Origin: Fusicatenibacter saccharivorans
GTDB taxonomy: Bacteria > Bacillota > Clostridia > Lachnospirales > Lachnospiraceae
Reading direction: 5' to 3'
Length of the DNA: 64,000 nucleotides
Assembly: GCF_015557635.1 (NCBI RefSeq)
Contig: NZ_JADNOP010000001.1
Coordinates: 347,582-411,581, forward strand
In this document: in pieces, positions 34,084 through 42,350 of the stretch
How positions within the stretch are numbered: the stretch's first letter is position 1
Layout of the letters: each line of letters begins with the position of its first letter
Program-made: the position numbers and the translations under genes
The notes under the pieces: model-generated
The model's input: the letters and a program-made list of their open reading frames with translations, nothing else
The model's database searches: none
Told to the model about the DNA's origin: nothing

Positions 34084-35256
34084 TTATTTTCCGTAATTGA
34101 TGATCACCACTTCCGCTTTCGTCCCGATCCGCATCGGCGGTCCCCAGAGACCCACGCCGGATGTGACGATGCTGTACATGTCTCCGACTTTCTTCATCCC
34201 GCAGGCATTCTCCCACATCAGGCCGGTAAGGATATTTCCTGGGAAGAGCTGTCCGTCATGCGTATGGCCGCCAAGATCAAGGTCTGCGCCTGCCTCTGCC
34301 AGCTCGGTCAGCTCCGACGGCTGGTGGTCAATCACAAAAACTGGAAGCGACTGGTCCAGTCCGGTAAGCAGTTCGGACGGCGTGTCGCGTGTCTCCTGCG
34401 TTTTGCGGATCCGGTCGGGATCTTTTCGGCCCGCCAGATAAAAGGCATCATCGATACAAACCACATCATCCTCCAGCAGATGAATCTTCGCGCGGTCCAG
34501 GAACTCACCGAACCGGCGGTCGGCGACGCGCTCCTCCTTCGTCTCAAACGTAAAGCCCGCGAGAATCTTCTCATCGAGATCGTGGTTGCCGTAGCAGGCG
34601 TACGTGCCGTACCGGCTCTTTAAGCCCGCCAGAAGATCCGCCACGCGGTCCGGCTCATAGATGGCATCGTACTCATTATCAAAAATATCCCCGGCAATCA
34701 CAACGACATCCGGCTCCTCAGCGTTGATTTTTTCCACCATCTCTTCCATCTGATGACTGCCGATGCTGTACCCCAGATGAAGATCTGCGACGAGCGCAAT
34801 TTTCAGATGTGCATCCTTTTTCGATGGAACCTCATATCGTGTCGTGTAAATATGGACTGCATGCACCATTCCATAGATGCACATTCCCGTCACAAAAAGG
34901 ATCGCGCCAAGGCCGACCGCTTTCAATCCCATCGGAGAATACAGCCAAGTTTTCGTCAGTACCGTATGCGCAAAAATGAAGCGCAGCAGCACCAGAATCG
35001 CGGTGAAGCCAAGAAAATACAGATACATGCCGAGCCAGCAGTTGCTGATGACCTTTAAAATCCGGTGAACGGGATCTCTTTTGATCAGAAAGCTCGTCAG
35101 CAGGGAAAGTGCAAAAAATGCATACAGCACCAAAATGACACCCAGCACGGCCGGATGGCGGAACAGAGGATGCACCTCCTTCATCCACCGCAGCAGCCAG
35201 TAGGCGGTAAATACATTTGCCAGTATGTAGACCGGCGCAAGAAATATTGCAAGCAT
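34084..35256 (-). CDS. Membrane-anchored metallophosphoesterase
   Basis: A 390-residue protein. Four hydrophobic segments (about residues 1-22, 35-58, 70-95 and 108-133) anchor it. A calcineurin-like phosphoesterase domain follows with all metal motifs: VADLHLG, VIAGDIFDN, CYGNHDLD, DHQPSE and GGHTHDGQ. Relatives (YkuE/YpbG-like) act on phosphate esters near the membrane, but the substrate is unknown. The ATG at 35256 has AGAGGAA upstream. The 31 in-frame codons before it overlap a terminator and are not coding. Its stop lies just before the aspS leader promoter. Confidence 0.88.
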   Translation of the reverse strand: MLAIFLAPVYILANVFTAYWLLRWMKEVHPLFRHPAVLGVILVLYAFFALSLLTSFLIKRDPVHRILKVISNCWLGMYLYFLGFTAILVLLRFIFAHTVLTKTWLYSPMGLKAVGLGAILFVTGMCIYGMVHAVHIYTTRYEVPSKKDAHLKIALVADLHLGYSIGSHQMEEMVEKINAEEPDVVVIAGDIFDNEYDAIYEPDRVADLLAGLKSRYGTYACYGNHDLDEKILAGFTFETKEERVADRRFGEFLDRAKIHLLEDDVVCIDDAFYLAGRKDPDRIRKTQETRDTPSELLTGLDQSLPVFVIDHQPSELTELAEAGADLDLGGHTHDGQLFPGNILTGLMWENACGMKKVGDMYSIVTSGVGLWGPPMRIGTKAEVVIINYGK

Positions 35257-35297
35257 ACGTATGTTTCCTCTCTTTTTCGATTCAAATACAGGGCAGG

Positions 35298-35336
35298 AAA
35301 AAGCGTGCCGAACGAAACGTTTCCGGCACGCTTTTT
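35298..35336. terminator. Terminator between the PHP gene and the phosphoesterase gene
   Basis: A 13-base-pair stem AAAAAGCGTGCCG/CGGCACGCTTTTT with T tracts in both directions, downstream of the PHP gene. Confidence 0.85.
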
Positions 35337-35348
35337 GCCAGGCATTCA

Positions 35349-36149
35349 TCAGAGTTTTTTCTCTATGATATCAAACAGCTCACGTCTCCGCTTCCGCCAG
35401 CGCCAGCCATTTGCAAGTTTGTTGTAGAAATAGAACGAATCCACAAGCACCATGTTCAGGCGGCCGATCCGGTCTTTCGTCGTTCCGTTGTAATGTTCGC
35501 CGCCGCATTCGATCTGCGGGCACGTTTTTACGTAGGCGATCAGATCATCCTCACTTCTGATGGTATCCGGCAGCTCGGTGTACGCTTTTCCGATGCAGTC
35601 CAGCCGGTGCGCATCGCTTCCACCAAAGCCGGGCTTATTGAATTTCTCCGCCAGCCGTTTCGCTTTTGCGTTCGTCTCCGCGCTTTCACACGCATTGAAA
35701 ATTTCAACAAAATCGAACTGCGGGAGAAGCTGGGCAATCCGCTGCTGATACTTTTTCTTCCGTTCATTCGTGCTGATCATGCTCATAAATTTTTCGCCGT
35801 ACGGATGCGCCGGTCCTAAAATTCCGCCGTACGCATGGACGATCTTGACAAGGATCGATCCCGGCAGGCCGCGCAGCTCCAGAATTTTTAATTTTACGCC
35901 GAACGGCATAATCACAAGAATGTGGCCGCAGTCGCACGTATCGTACTCAACACCTTTTAATACCACAAAATCCTGGTGTGCTCTTCCCTTGATGGCATTC
36001 TTCCACTCGCGGTATCCGTCATAGGAATCGTGGTCGGATACCAACATTCCTCCAAATCCTTTTCGTTTCAGTGTTCGGATGTACTCCTCAATCATGACTT
36101 TTCCATCCATCGAACCCTCTTTTGTGTGGCAGTGCATATCAAATTTCAT
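35349..36149 (-). CDS. PHP-domain metal-dependent phosphoesterase
   Basis: A 266-residue PHP protein with the metal-binding motifs DMHCHTKEGSMD at the N-terminus, VSDHDSYDGY, LKGVEYDT and GGSDAHRLDCIG. Relatives hydrolyse phosphoesters such as histidinol phosphate, nucleoside 3',5'-bisphosphates or RNA ends. The short length lacks a TrpH-type inserted domain I could identify, so the substrate is open. Monocistronic with a strong terminator. Two phosphoesterase genes of different folds in tandem may be coincidence. Confidence 0.85.
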   Translation of the reverse strand: MKFDMHCHTKEGSMDGKVMIEEYIRTLKRKGFGGMLVSDHDSYDGYREWKNAIKGRAHQDFVVLKGVEYDTCDCGHILVIMPFGVKLKILELRGLPGSILVKIVHAYGGILGPAHPYGEKFMSMISTNERKKKYQQRIAQLLPQFDFVEIFNACESAETNAKAKRLAEKFNKPGFGGSDAHRLDCIGKAYTELPDTIRSEDDLIAYVKTCPQIECGGEHYNGTTKDRIGRLNMVLVDSFYFYNKLANGWRWRKRRRELFDIIEKKL

Positions 36150-36445
36150 GCAAAACGCCTCCTTTTATCTTCCATGTTCGAAAACCATTTCGTTTTTCCT
36201 ATTTTTCTGGAATCGTTTCGGATGGTTCCGCCGCGTTTTTGGCGCGGCAGAATCGATAGTTTGTACCATCTAACTTTATTTTACCACTTTTTCCACAAAA
36301 GAAAAAGAAATTTCTTCTGAAGATCTGGTAAATTTTCCTTAAAGAATGGAGTTTTTAGACAATTCCTGTTCTTTGTCCCTGTTTTTACCGTGTTCTTTTT
36401 GCTATGATAAAAACAGCTTATTTTACTTGATCGGAGGAACACATT

Positions 36446-37468
36446 ATGAATTCACAGGACATCACCCGCGCACTGATCGACACAACAGTTGCACGCGCGA
36501 TGGTGGAGATGGACGCAGATCCGAAACGCAGCGTCCGCAAGCTCTGCGATCTTGGCCGCCAATTTTCCCGCGGCCGCTTTCAGAATCAGATTTTTGCCAT
36601 TTTTCAGGATCTTCTGCGCAACGATGAAAGCCCGTATTATCAGGCGATCGACTTTCTGCTGCGCAGCAACGATCCGGAAGCGCTTCGTCAGTTCGGCATC
36701 AACATCGGCTACAACAGTTTTACCTACGGTGCGCAGATTCTGCGCCAGAAGCAGAAAGAACTTTCCTTTGCTGTTCCCTGGGTTGTCAAGCTCCGTCTCG
36801 ACAGCCGCATCCCGGACACTTACGATTCCTCGTTTTTTGCATCCGTGGTCAGAACCGGTCTGACATACGGCATCTACTCTTATCAGCTCCGCTCCATGGA
36901 TCATCATGAGGATATGGAATCCTACCTTGCCGTTATCCAGTCGCATCCGGAATGCGCGTTTCTCTGGTTTCTTTCCGATACGCCGCTTACCGAAAAACAG
37001 CAGAAACTGCTTTTATCCTGCCCGAACCTGATGGTTTCTCTTCCAATTGATGCCCCCTCAACGGCTTCCATGGCAAAAGCCCTGCGCCGTCAGAAAACGC
37101 TGTTCGGTATGCACAAAGTCTATCAGGATGCAGATGCTGCCGCTTATCTGCTCTCTTTTGACCACCTGTATTCCCAGATGGAACAGAGTGTCTTTTTCTT
37201 TCTGGTCGCAGATGATTCGTGCTCAAAAGAAAGTATCCGGGCTGTTTCCGATGTTGTTCAACAGTACCGCTTCACCCCCATACAGCCATTCTTCCCGATC
37301 GAAGTGCAGGAAGACTCCCGCAAAATTGAGCAGATTATCACCGCCAATCCGGCGTATCTGCTGCTTCTGCCGGATCACATGGCCCGCACACTCGATACGC
37401 CCACCGTTTCCTTTGAAGAGTTGTCTCTTCGGAATATATTTTACCGTGAACTGCTCGCAGATGCATAA
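36446..37468 (+). CDS. Radical SAM-like protein without the iron-sulfur cysteines
   Basis: A 340-residue protein of unknown function. Its N-terminal 110 residues align with the helical domain of the radical SAM protein at 29892-31349 (shared pattern R-L-DL-F-G, DP, NIGYNSFTYGAQILR against NLGFQAAFVGTKQIR, then VPWVVKL against IPWTMLM). Where that protein has CNLHCTGC, this one has RIPDTYDSS. Later segments (GIYSYQL, CAFLWFL, NLMVSLPID) also keep the barrel pattern. It is therefore a cluster-free relative that should not cleave SAM. CGGAGGA precedes the ATG. It ends at a convergent terminator shared with the TetR gene. Confidence 0.65.
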   Translation: MNSQDITRALIDTTVARAMVEMDADPKRSVRKLCDLGRQFSRGRFQNQIFAIFQDLLRNDESPYYQAIDFLLRSNDPEALRQFGINIGYNSFTYGAQILRQKQKELSFAVPWVVKLRLDSRIPDTYDSSFFASVVRTGLTYGIYSYQLRSMDHHEDMESYLAVIQSHPECAFLWFLSDTPLTEKQQKLLLSCPNLMVSLPIDAPSTASMAKALRRQKTLFGMHKVYQDADAAAYLLSFDHLYSQMEQSVFFFLVADDSCSKESIRAVSDVVQQYRFTPIQPFFPIEVQEDSRKIEQIITANPAYLLLLPDHMARTLDTPTVSFEELSLRNIFYRELLADA

Positions 37469-37474
37469 AAGTAC

Positions 37475-37514
37475 AGCCAAAGCGGAATTTTATTTCTTTG
37501 GTTCCGCTTTGGCT
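37475..37514. terminator. Convergent terminator between the radical SAM-like gene and the TetR gene
   Basis: A 13-base-pair stem AGCCAAAGCGGAA/TTCCGCTTTGGCT followed by a T run on the plus strand. It overlaps the last codons of the TetR gene. Confidence 0.85.
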
Positions 37515-38038
37515 GCTATTTTTTCTGATGATCTGCATATCACTTCTTTCAGTTCTTCGACAAACGTTTCCGGTTCCAGCTCGCTTTCCATGGAAAACCA
37601 GCGCAGAACCGCGGTCAGGAAGGCATCACAGAAGAACGTTACAAACAGTTTCTGATTCTGTACCTGAAAGAGATCCTGTACAAAAAACGCCATGACCGGC
37701 TCGAGCATCTCGTAAAAGTAATCCTTAAAACTGTTCTGCCCTTCGATCCTCAGGGCACTCTGGTAAAATGCTTTATTCTGATAGAAAATATTGCAGACCG
37801 CCACCAGCACATCCCATTCATTCTCAAAGTTCTTTCCGCCCATGTTTGTCAGAAAGTCCACATAAAAGATCCAGTTTACCAGATCGTATTTATCTTTAAA
37901 ATGATAATAAAAGCTTTTCCGGTTCAGACCGCATTCCTCGCAGAGATCTGAAATACTGATTTTCGCAAAAGACTTGCATACCATCAATTTTTTCATTGCA
38001 TCTGCAAGCGCACTCTTTGTACTGTTGGAATCCGCCAT
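37490..38038 (-). CDS. TetR/AcrR-family regulator (DhaS-like)
   Basis: A 182-residue regulator. A TetR helix-turn-helix lies at about residues 8-55 (KISISDLCEECGLNRKSFYYHFKDKYDLVNW), and an all-helical C-terminal domain follows. The FYYHFKDKYDLVNWIF signature is that of the DhaS-like group with the TetR_C_7-type ligand domain. The ATG at 38038 with GGGAGA upstream starts at the family N-terminus; 40 in-frame codons before it overlap another terminator. The neighbouring genes are a two-component system and a convergent unknown gene, so the target is not evident. Confidence 0.85.
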   Translation of the reverse strand: MADSNSTKSALADAMKKLMVCKSFAKISISDLCEECGLNRKSFYYHFKDKYDLVNWIFYVDFLTNMGGKNFENEWDVLVAVCNIFYQNKAFYQSALRIEGQNSFKDYFYEMLEPVMAFFVQDLFQVQNQKLFVTFFCDAFLTAVLRWFSMESELEPETFVEELKEVICRSSEKIAAKAEPKK

Positions 38039-38105
38039 CTCTTCTCTCCCTCTCTTTTCGACCGTTTGTGCTATTATTCTACACCATCTTTTTCCTTTAT
38101 GCAAG

Positions 38106-38154
38106 AAAAGCGCACCAGGAAAAGGCTGTATTTCCTTTTTCTGGCACGCTTTTT
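38106..38154 (-). terminator. Terminator of the two-component operon
   Basis: An imperfect 20-base-pair stem flanked by T tracts, just after the kinase stop. Confidence 0.8.
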
Positions 38155-38158
38155 GCAA

Positions 38159-39757
38159 TCATGCTTCTTCCGTTTTTCCATCTGCCTCCAGTGTGAACCA
38201 GAATGCCACACCGTTGTCGTAATTCTGGCAGCCGCACTGCTGCTGGAAGGAATCCATAATGGCTTTTACGATGGAAAGGCCGATGCCGCTTCCGCCGTAT
38301 TCCCTTGTTCTCGCTTTGTCCACCTTGAAGAATTTCACCCATACCTTGTCGAGATCCTCCTCCGGGATCGGGTCCCCGGTATTGAAAACGGTTGTCTTTA
38401 CGACATTCCCTTCTTTTTTGCAGCTGATCTCAATCGTGTGGTCGTAGTCCAGATGGTTGAGGGCATTCGTCAGATAGTTGGTGATAACCTCCTCGACTTT
38501 GAATTCATCGCCCCAGACATAGAGCGGGTCGCCGCCGGTAAAGAGCACTTTTGCCTCTTTCTGGCGGATCAGGATGTCGGAGGACTGCAGCACGCCTTTA
38601 ATCACGGCGTTCAGATCGAACCGTTCCATATTGACCTGATCCTCACCGAACTCGAGTTGGTTCAGGTTCAGGAGTTTTTTGACCATCTCGTTCATCTTTG
38701 CCGCCTCGTCGATGATGACATCGCAGTAGAACTCGCGGCTTTCCTCGTCGTCGTTGATGTTGTCTTTCAGGCCTTCCGCATAACCCTGAATCAGAGCGAT
38801 CGGGGTTTTCAGCTCATGTGTGACATTTGCGAGAAACTCGCGGCGCATTTCATCAATCTGCGTTTTTTTGTCAATATCTTTCTGCAGCTCAACGTTCGCA
38901 CTTTTCAGCTCGGAAATCGCCTGCTCAAGCTGTTCGGACATGACATTGAAGTTGTTTCCAAGCTCGCCGATCTCGTCTTTTCCGCCGCTCACGTAGCGGG
39001 CATCGAAGTCAAGGGCTGCCATTTTTTTCGAAATTTCGGTCAGCTCCTGCACCGGACGGACGATCTGGCGGGTGATGATCCAGATCACAATGGCACCGAT
39101 GATGATGATCGGAATGCCGATAAAGAGGTAAAACTGGTTGGAAAGGCCGACCGCATCCGTGATGCTCTCCAGCGGGCATCTTGCAAAGTAGCAGTTTCCA
39201 TTGTCAAACCAGCCGATGATCTGCAGATACTCGGCATCGGCGTGGCTGTCGTAGAATTTCTGGATCTGATAGTTGTCTTTGCTGTCAACGACTTTGGTAT
39301 TTGCCTGCTCGTTTCCGCTGATCAGGCCGAAGATCAGGGTCTGGAGGCTCTGGCGGTCGGTTGCGTTGGAATAGACGAAGCTGCTGAGCTCCGGTCCGGT
39401 GATAATGACTTTCAGGTTGTTGGTAACGCAGAACTGCTCGAAGGTATCAGGGATATCGTCGCTGTCTCCGCCTGTCGCATTCAGTTTCTGAAAGCTCTCT
39501 GCCAGAATGTGTTCTTTATCCCGGATATAAAAGGACCCGAGAAAGAAGTAATTGATCAGGCCGATGATAAGCAGGGTAGCCGCCATGGTCGCAATAAAAG
39601 TGTAGGCAATTCGTTTTTTGACGGAGTGTTTTCTTCCCTTTTGTGGCATTTTCAAGTGAAACCGGTGCTTTTTCTCCGTCTGGTTTCCCATTGTCACACG
39701 AGAATCTTCTGCAGGTATCTCCATGGAAGTCTCATTTTGTTTTTCTGTTCCGTTCAT
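38159..39757 (-). CDS. Membrane sensor histidine kinase
   Basis: A 532-residue kinase. A cytoplasmic basic N-terminus is followed by a membrane helix near 48-70, an extracellular sensor of about 130 residues, a second helix near 205-228 and a HAMP linker. The HisKA motif VTHELKTPIALIQG (phospho-His) and the ATPase domain with NYLTNALNH, DTGDP-like FNTGDPI and GGSGIGLSIVKAI follow. The Asn of the N-box is present. It overlaps the response regulator gene by four bases, so they form one signalling unit. The signal is unknown. Confidence 0.92.
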   Translation of the reverse strand: MNGTEKQNETSMEIPAEDSRVTMGNQTEKKHRFHLKMPQKGRKHSVKKRIAYTFIATMAATLLIIGLINYFFLGSFYIRDKEHILAESFQKLNATGGDSDDIPDTFEQFCVTNNLKVIITGPELSSFVYSNATDRQSLQTLIFGLISGNEQANTKVVDSKDNYQIQKFYDSHADAEYLQIIGWFDNGNCYFARCPLESITDAVGLSNQFYLFIGIPIIIIGAIVIWIITRQIVRPVQELTEISKKMAALDFDARYVSGGKDEIGELGNNFNVMSEQLEQAISELKSANVELQKDIDKKTQIDEMRREFLANVTHELKTPIALIQGYAEGLKDNINDDEESREFYCDVIIDEAAKMNEMVKKLLNLNQLEFGEDQVNMERFDLNAVIKGVLQSSDILIRQKEAKVLFTGGDPLYVWGDEFKVEEVITNYLTNALNHLDYDHTIEISCKKEGNVVKTTVFNTGDPIPEEDLDKVWVKFFKVDKARTREYGGSGIGLSIVKAIMDSFQQQCGCQNYDNGVAFWFTLEADGKTEEA

Positions 39758-40437
39758 GATTCGTCCGCCTCGAATTTATAGCCCATGCCCCAGATGGTCT
39801 TGATTAAATCGCCTTTGTCGCCCATTTTGCTGCGAAGTTTTTTGACGTGGGTGTCGATGGTGCGGGCGTCGCCGTAGTAGTCGTAGTTCCAGACGTTGTT
39901 CAGGATTTTTTCTCTGGAGAGGGCGATTCCCTGGTTTTCGAGGAAGTAGGTGAGGAGTTCGAATTCTTTATAGCTTAACTCCATTGGTTTTCCGTCAATG
40001 GATGCCATGTGGGCGGCTTTGTCGATGCGGATGCCGCCGGCTTCTAATACGTCGTCTTCGCCGGTTTTGCCGCTGCGGCGCAGGATGGCTTCGACGCGGG
40101 CGACGAGGATTTTCGGGGAGAATGGTTTTGAGATGTATTCGTCTACGCCGAGGTCAAAGCCGAGGAGTTCATCGCGTTCTTCGCTTTTGGCGGTGAGCAT
40201 GATGATCGGGACTTTGGAGTTCTGGCGGATTTCGCGGCAGACCTGCCAGCCGTCCATTTTGGGCATCATGACGTCGAGGATGATGAGGGCGATGTCTTTC
40301 TGGGCGTAGAAGGTGTCTACGGCCTGTTCGCCGTCACCGGCTTCGATGACGTCGTATCCGGCTTTTACTAAAAAATCTTTGACAAGTTTGCGCATACGGC
40401 TTTCGTCGTCTACTACTAGGATTTTTAATTTGTCCAT
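39754..40437 (-). CDS. OmpR/PhoB-family response regulator
   Basis: A 227-residue DNA-binding response regulator. The receiver domain (1-118) has acidic Asp10/Asp11, phospho-acceptor Asp55 in LIILDVMMPKMDGW, and the KPFSP lysine. A winged-helix output domain occupies about 128-224 (ELLTYFLENQG, DTHVKKLRSKMG, WGMGYKF). It partners with the kinase downstream by a four-base overlap (ATGA). Targets are not evident; no matching direct repeats were found upstream. Confidence 0.93.
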   Translation of the reverse strand: MDKLKILVVDDESRMRKLVKDFLVKAGYDVIEAGDGEQAVDTFYAQKDIALIILDVMMPKMDGWQVCREIRQNSKVPIIMLTAKSEERDELLGFDLGVDEYISKPFSPKILVARVEAILRRSGKTGEDDVLEAGGIRIDKAAHMASIDGKPMELSYKEFELLTYFLENQGIALSREKILNNVWNYDYYGDARTIDTHVKKLRSKMGDKGDLIKTIWGMGYKFEADES

Positions 40438-40649
40438 GATTGAAAGTCTCCTTTATTTGACGGACGGAAAAAAAACGGCTGCCCGCCCGCTCGTGCTTTT
40501 TCCTAATCTCGTTGTGTTTTTATGTTTGATATTTTTACCATTTTACTTTAACATGGGTTTATGTTTTTTCTGTGAAATGGGGTGAGTTTATTTTAACATA
40601 TAGAAAGGGAGTTGGAAACTTCTATTTTTTGTATTGATTAAATTTGGGT

Positions 40650-40692
40650 ATGAAAAAAGATCTCCTGGGGTTGGCAGGAGATCTTTTTTCAT
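40650..40692. terminator. Terminator of gldA
   Basis: A 16-base-pair perfect stem GAAAAAAGATCTCCTG with its complement, symmetrical T tracts. Confidence 0.88.
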
Positions 40693-40697
40693 ACGGG

Positions 40698-41801
40698 TTA
40701 TTCTTCTTCGTCGAGATAGTATCTACCGTAGGCGTCGGCTGCTTTAATGGCGGCGAAGACGGTCTCCGGGGTTACTTCGAATGGCATGTTGTGGAGGGTG
40801 TCGGTCTCTGCGCATGCGGTTTTGGCTACTTCCATGAGCTGGTCGTCGGTTACGTTTCCGGCACCGAGTTCAGCCAAGGTGACTGGGAGACCGACTTCGA
40901 TGCACCATAAGATGATGTCTTCGAGTTCATCGAGCGGTACGTTTTCCAGGACGAGCTGAGTCAGGGTTCCGAAGGCTACTTTTTCACCGTGGTACATGTG
41001 ATGGCACTCTTCGAGTACGGTGAAGCCGTTGTGGATGGCGTGGGCTCCTGCGAGGCCTGCGCTTTCAAAACCGATTCCGGAAAGGAGGGTGTTGGCCTCG
41101 ATGACTTTCTCGACTGCCGGGGTGCATACGCCGGCTTCAAGAGCGATTTTGGCTTTTACACCTTCTTCCATCAGAGTGTCAAAGCAGAGTTTCGCGAGTG
41201 CCATCGCTGCCTCGGTTGTTTTTCCACCGGCGCAGGAAGTAGCTCCGCTTCTCTGGCAGGCTCTTGCTTCAAAATAGGTGGCAAGTGCATCACCCATTCC
41301 GGCTACGGTCAGGCGGACTGGAGATTTTACGATGATGTCGGTGTCCATCAGAACCAGGTTCGGGTTTGCCGGAAGGAAGAGGTATTTCTCGAATACACCC
41401 TCTTCTGTGTATACAACAGACAGTGCGCTGCACGGTGCATCGGTCGATGCGATGGTCGGGCAGATGAATACTGGTTTTTCTGCGTAGTAGGCAACTGCTT
41501 TTGCGGTATCAAAAATTTTGCCTCCGCCGACACCGATGACCAGATCACAGCCTTTTTCTTTCACGATAGCAACCAGACGGTTGATCTCACTCTCACAGCA
41601 CTCGCCGTTGAAATAATCAAAAACAACGTTGCAGTCGCTTCCCGCAAAGCTTTCTTCGATCATTGTTCCGATCCGTCTGTAGCCTCCCTGGCTGATCAGA
41701 ACCAGTGCTTTCTTTCCGCATTTTGCAGCATATGTTCCGATGTTTTTCATTTCCCCTGCGCCCTGTAAATATTTGGAAGGGCTGATTAAAATTTTTGCCA
41801 T
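40698..41801 (-). CDS. gldA: Glycerol dehydrogenase
   Basis: NAD-dependent, zinc-containing oxidation of glycerol to dihydroxyacetone (or the reverse). The 367-residue protein follows the family: NAD-binding GVGGGKIFDTAKAVA, PTIASTDAPCSALSV, MGDALATYFEARAC and the zinc ligands in LAGAHAIHNGFT and HMYHGEKVAFG. The ATG at 41801 with AAGGAG eight bases upstream is the start; homology begins MAKILISPSKYLQG. Monocistronic with a strong terminator. The cytoplasmic enzyme probably serves fermentative glycerol or dihydroxyacetone metabolism. Confidence 0.94.
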   Translation of the reverse strand: MAKILISPSKYLQGAGEMKNIGTYAAKCGKKALVLISQGGYRRIGTMIEESFAGSDCNVVFDYFNGECCESEINRLVAIVKEKGCDLVIGVGGGKIFDTAKAVAYYAEKPVFICPTIASTDAPCSALSVVYTEEGVFEKYLFLPANPNLVLMDTDIIVKSPVRLTVAGMGDALATYFEARACQRSGATSCAGGKTTEAAMALAKLCFDTLMEEGVKAKIALEAGVCTPAVEKVIEANTLLSGIGFESAGLAGAHAIHNGFTVLEECHHMYHGEKVAFGTLTQLVLENVPLDELEDIILWCIEVGLPVTLAELGAGNVTDDQLMEVAKTACAETDTLHNMPFEVTPETVFAAIKAADAYGRYYLDEEE

Positions 41802-41833
41802 TTCTCTTACGCTCCTTTTTTGTTTTTTGAACG

Positions 41834-42226
41834 TCATCCTCCGCTTCTGGCGTTTTCTGCGAAAAACGAGTTTACTGCAGAACTTGTCTTTATTATAATA
41901 ACTGTGCTGTAAAATTGCAAGAATATTTCCATCCAAAAAGCACCCAGGAAGTTCACATATTTCCCGGGATTTTTCGGTTTATTCTGCCTGATCGTAAATG
42001 ATTTTGCAACGCAGCAGTCCTGTGCGTCGTTTGGGTAGGTATACGGTGCAAACAGATAGACAACTGTCGGGGCATCGTAAAAAGCATTCTGGATTGTGCT
42101 GTCATCAGCGATGCTGTCGGCTTCGAGAATTTTGTCCAGTTCTTCCTTTTTGATCTGCTCCGGCTGGTAAAACGGGTGGAACGTCTGGCTTTGATTAAAG
42201 TAACCGCCCCTCTGATACGTTTTCAC
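41834..42226 (-). pseudogene. Nitroreductase fragment
   Basis: The frame from about 42226 contains PEQIKKEELDKILEAD and AFYDAPTVVYLFAPYT followed by DAQDCCVAKSF. These are pieces of a nitroreductase-family protein joined with residues missing between and after them. The reading then runs into unrelated sequence (from about 42000). The family needs about 170-200 residues, so this is a remnant. It directly follows a macro-domain fragment, indicating deletions in a decayed patch. Confidence 0.55.
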
Positions 42227-42235
42227 GTAAATTGG

Positions 42236-42310
42236 CTAAGGGTTGGCTGTGTTGACGATCGCATCGGCATGAACTTTTGTGATGTCGTTTCGGATGATTT
42301 TAAATGGCAT
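42236..42310 (-). pseudogene. N-terminal fragment of a macro-domain protein
   Basis: From the ATG at 42310 the frame reads MPFKIIRNDITKVHADAIV then NTANP and stops at TAG. This is the start of an Appr-1-p/ADP-ribose-binding macro domain (normally DAIVNAANP, then about 150 more residues). Everything after the first motif is lost. Confidence 0.7.
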
Positions 42311-42350
42311 GGGGATCACCTTCTTTCGTGGGATTTATAGCTGTTTTAAT

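Noticed and set aside
38066-39781. Long plus-strand frame opposite the histidine kinase
   Set aside because: It is antisense to a clear kinase-response regulator pair, has no ribosome site and no family resemblance.
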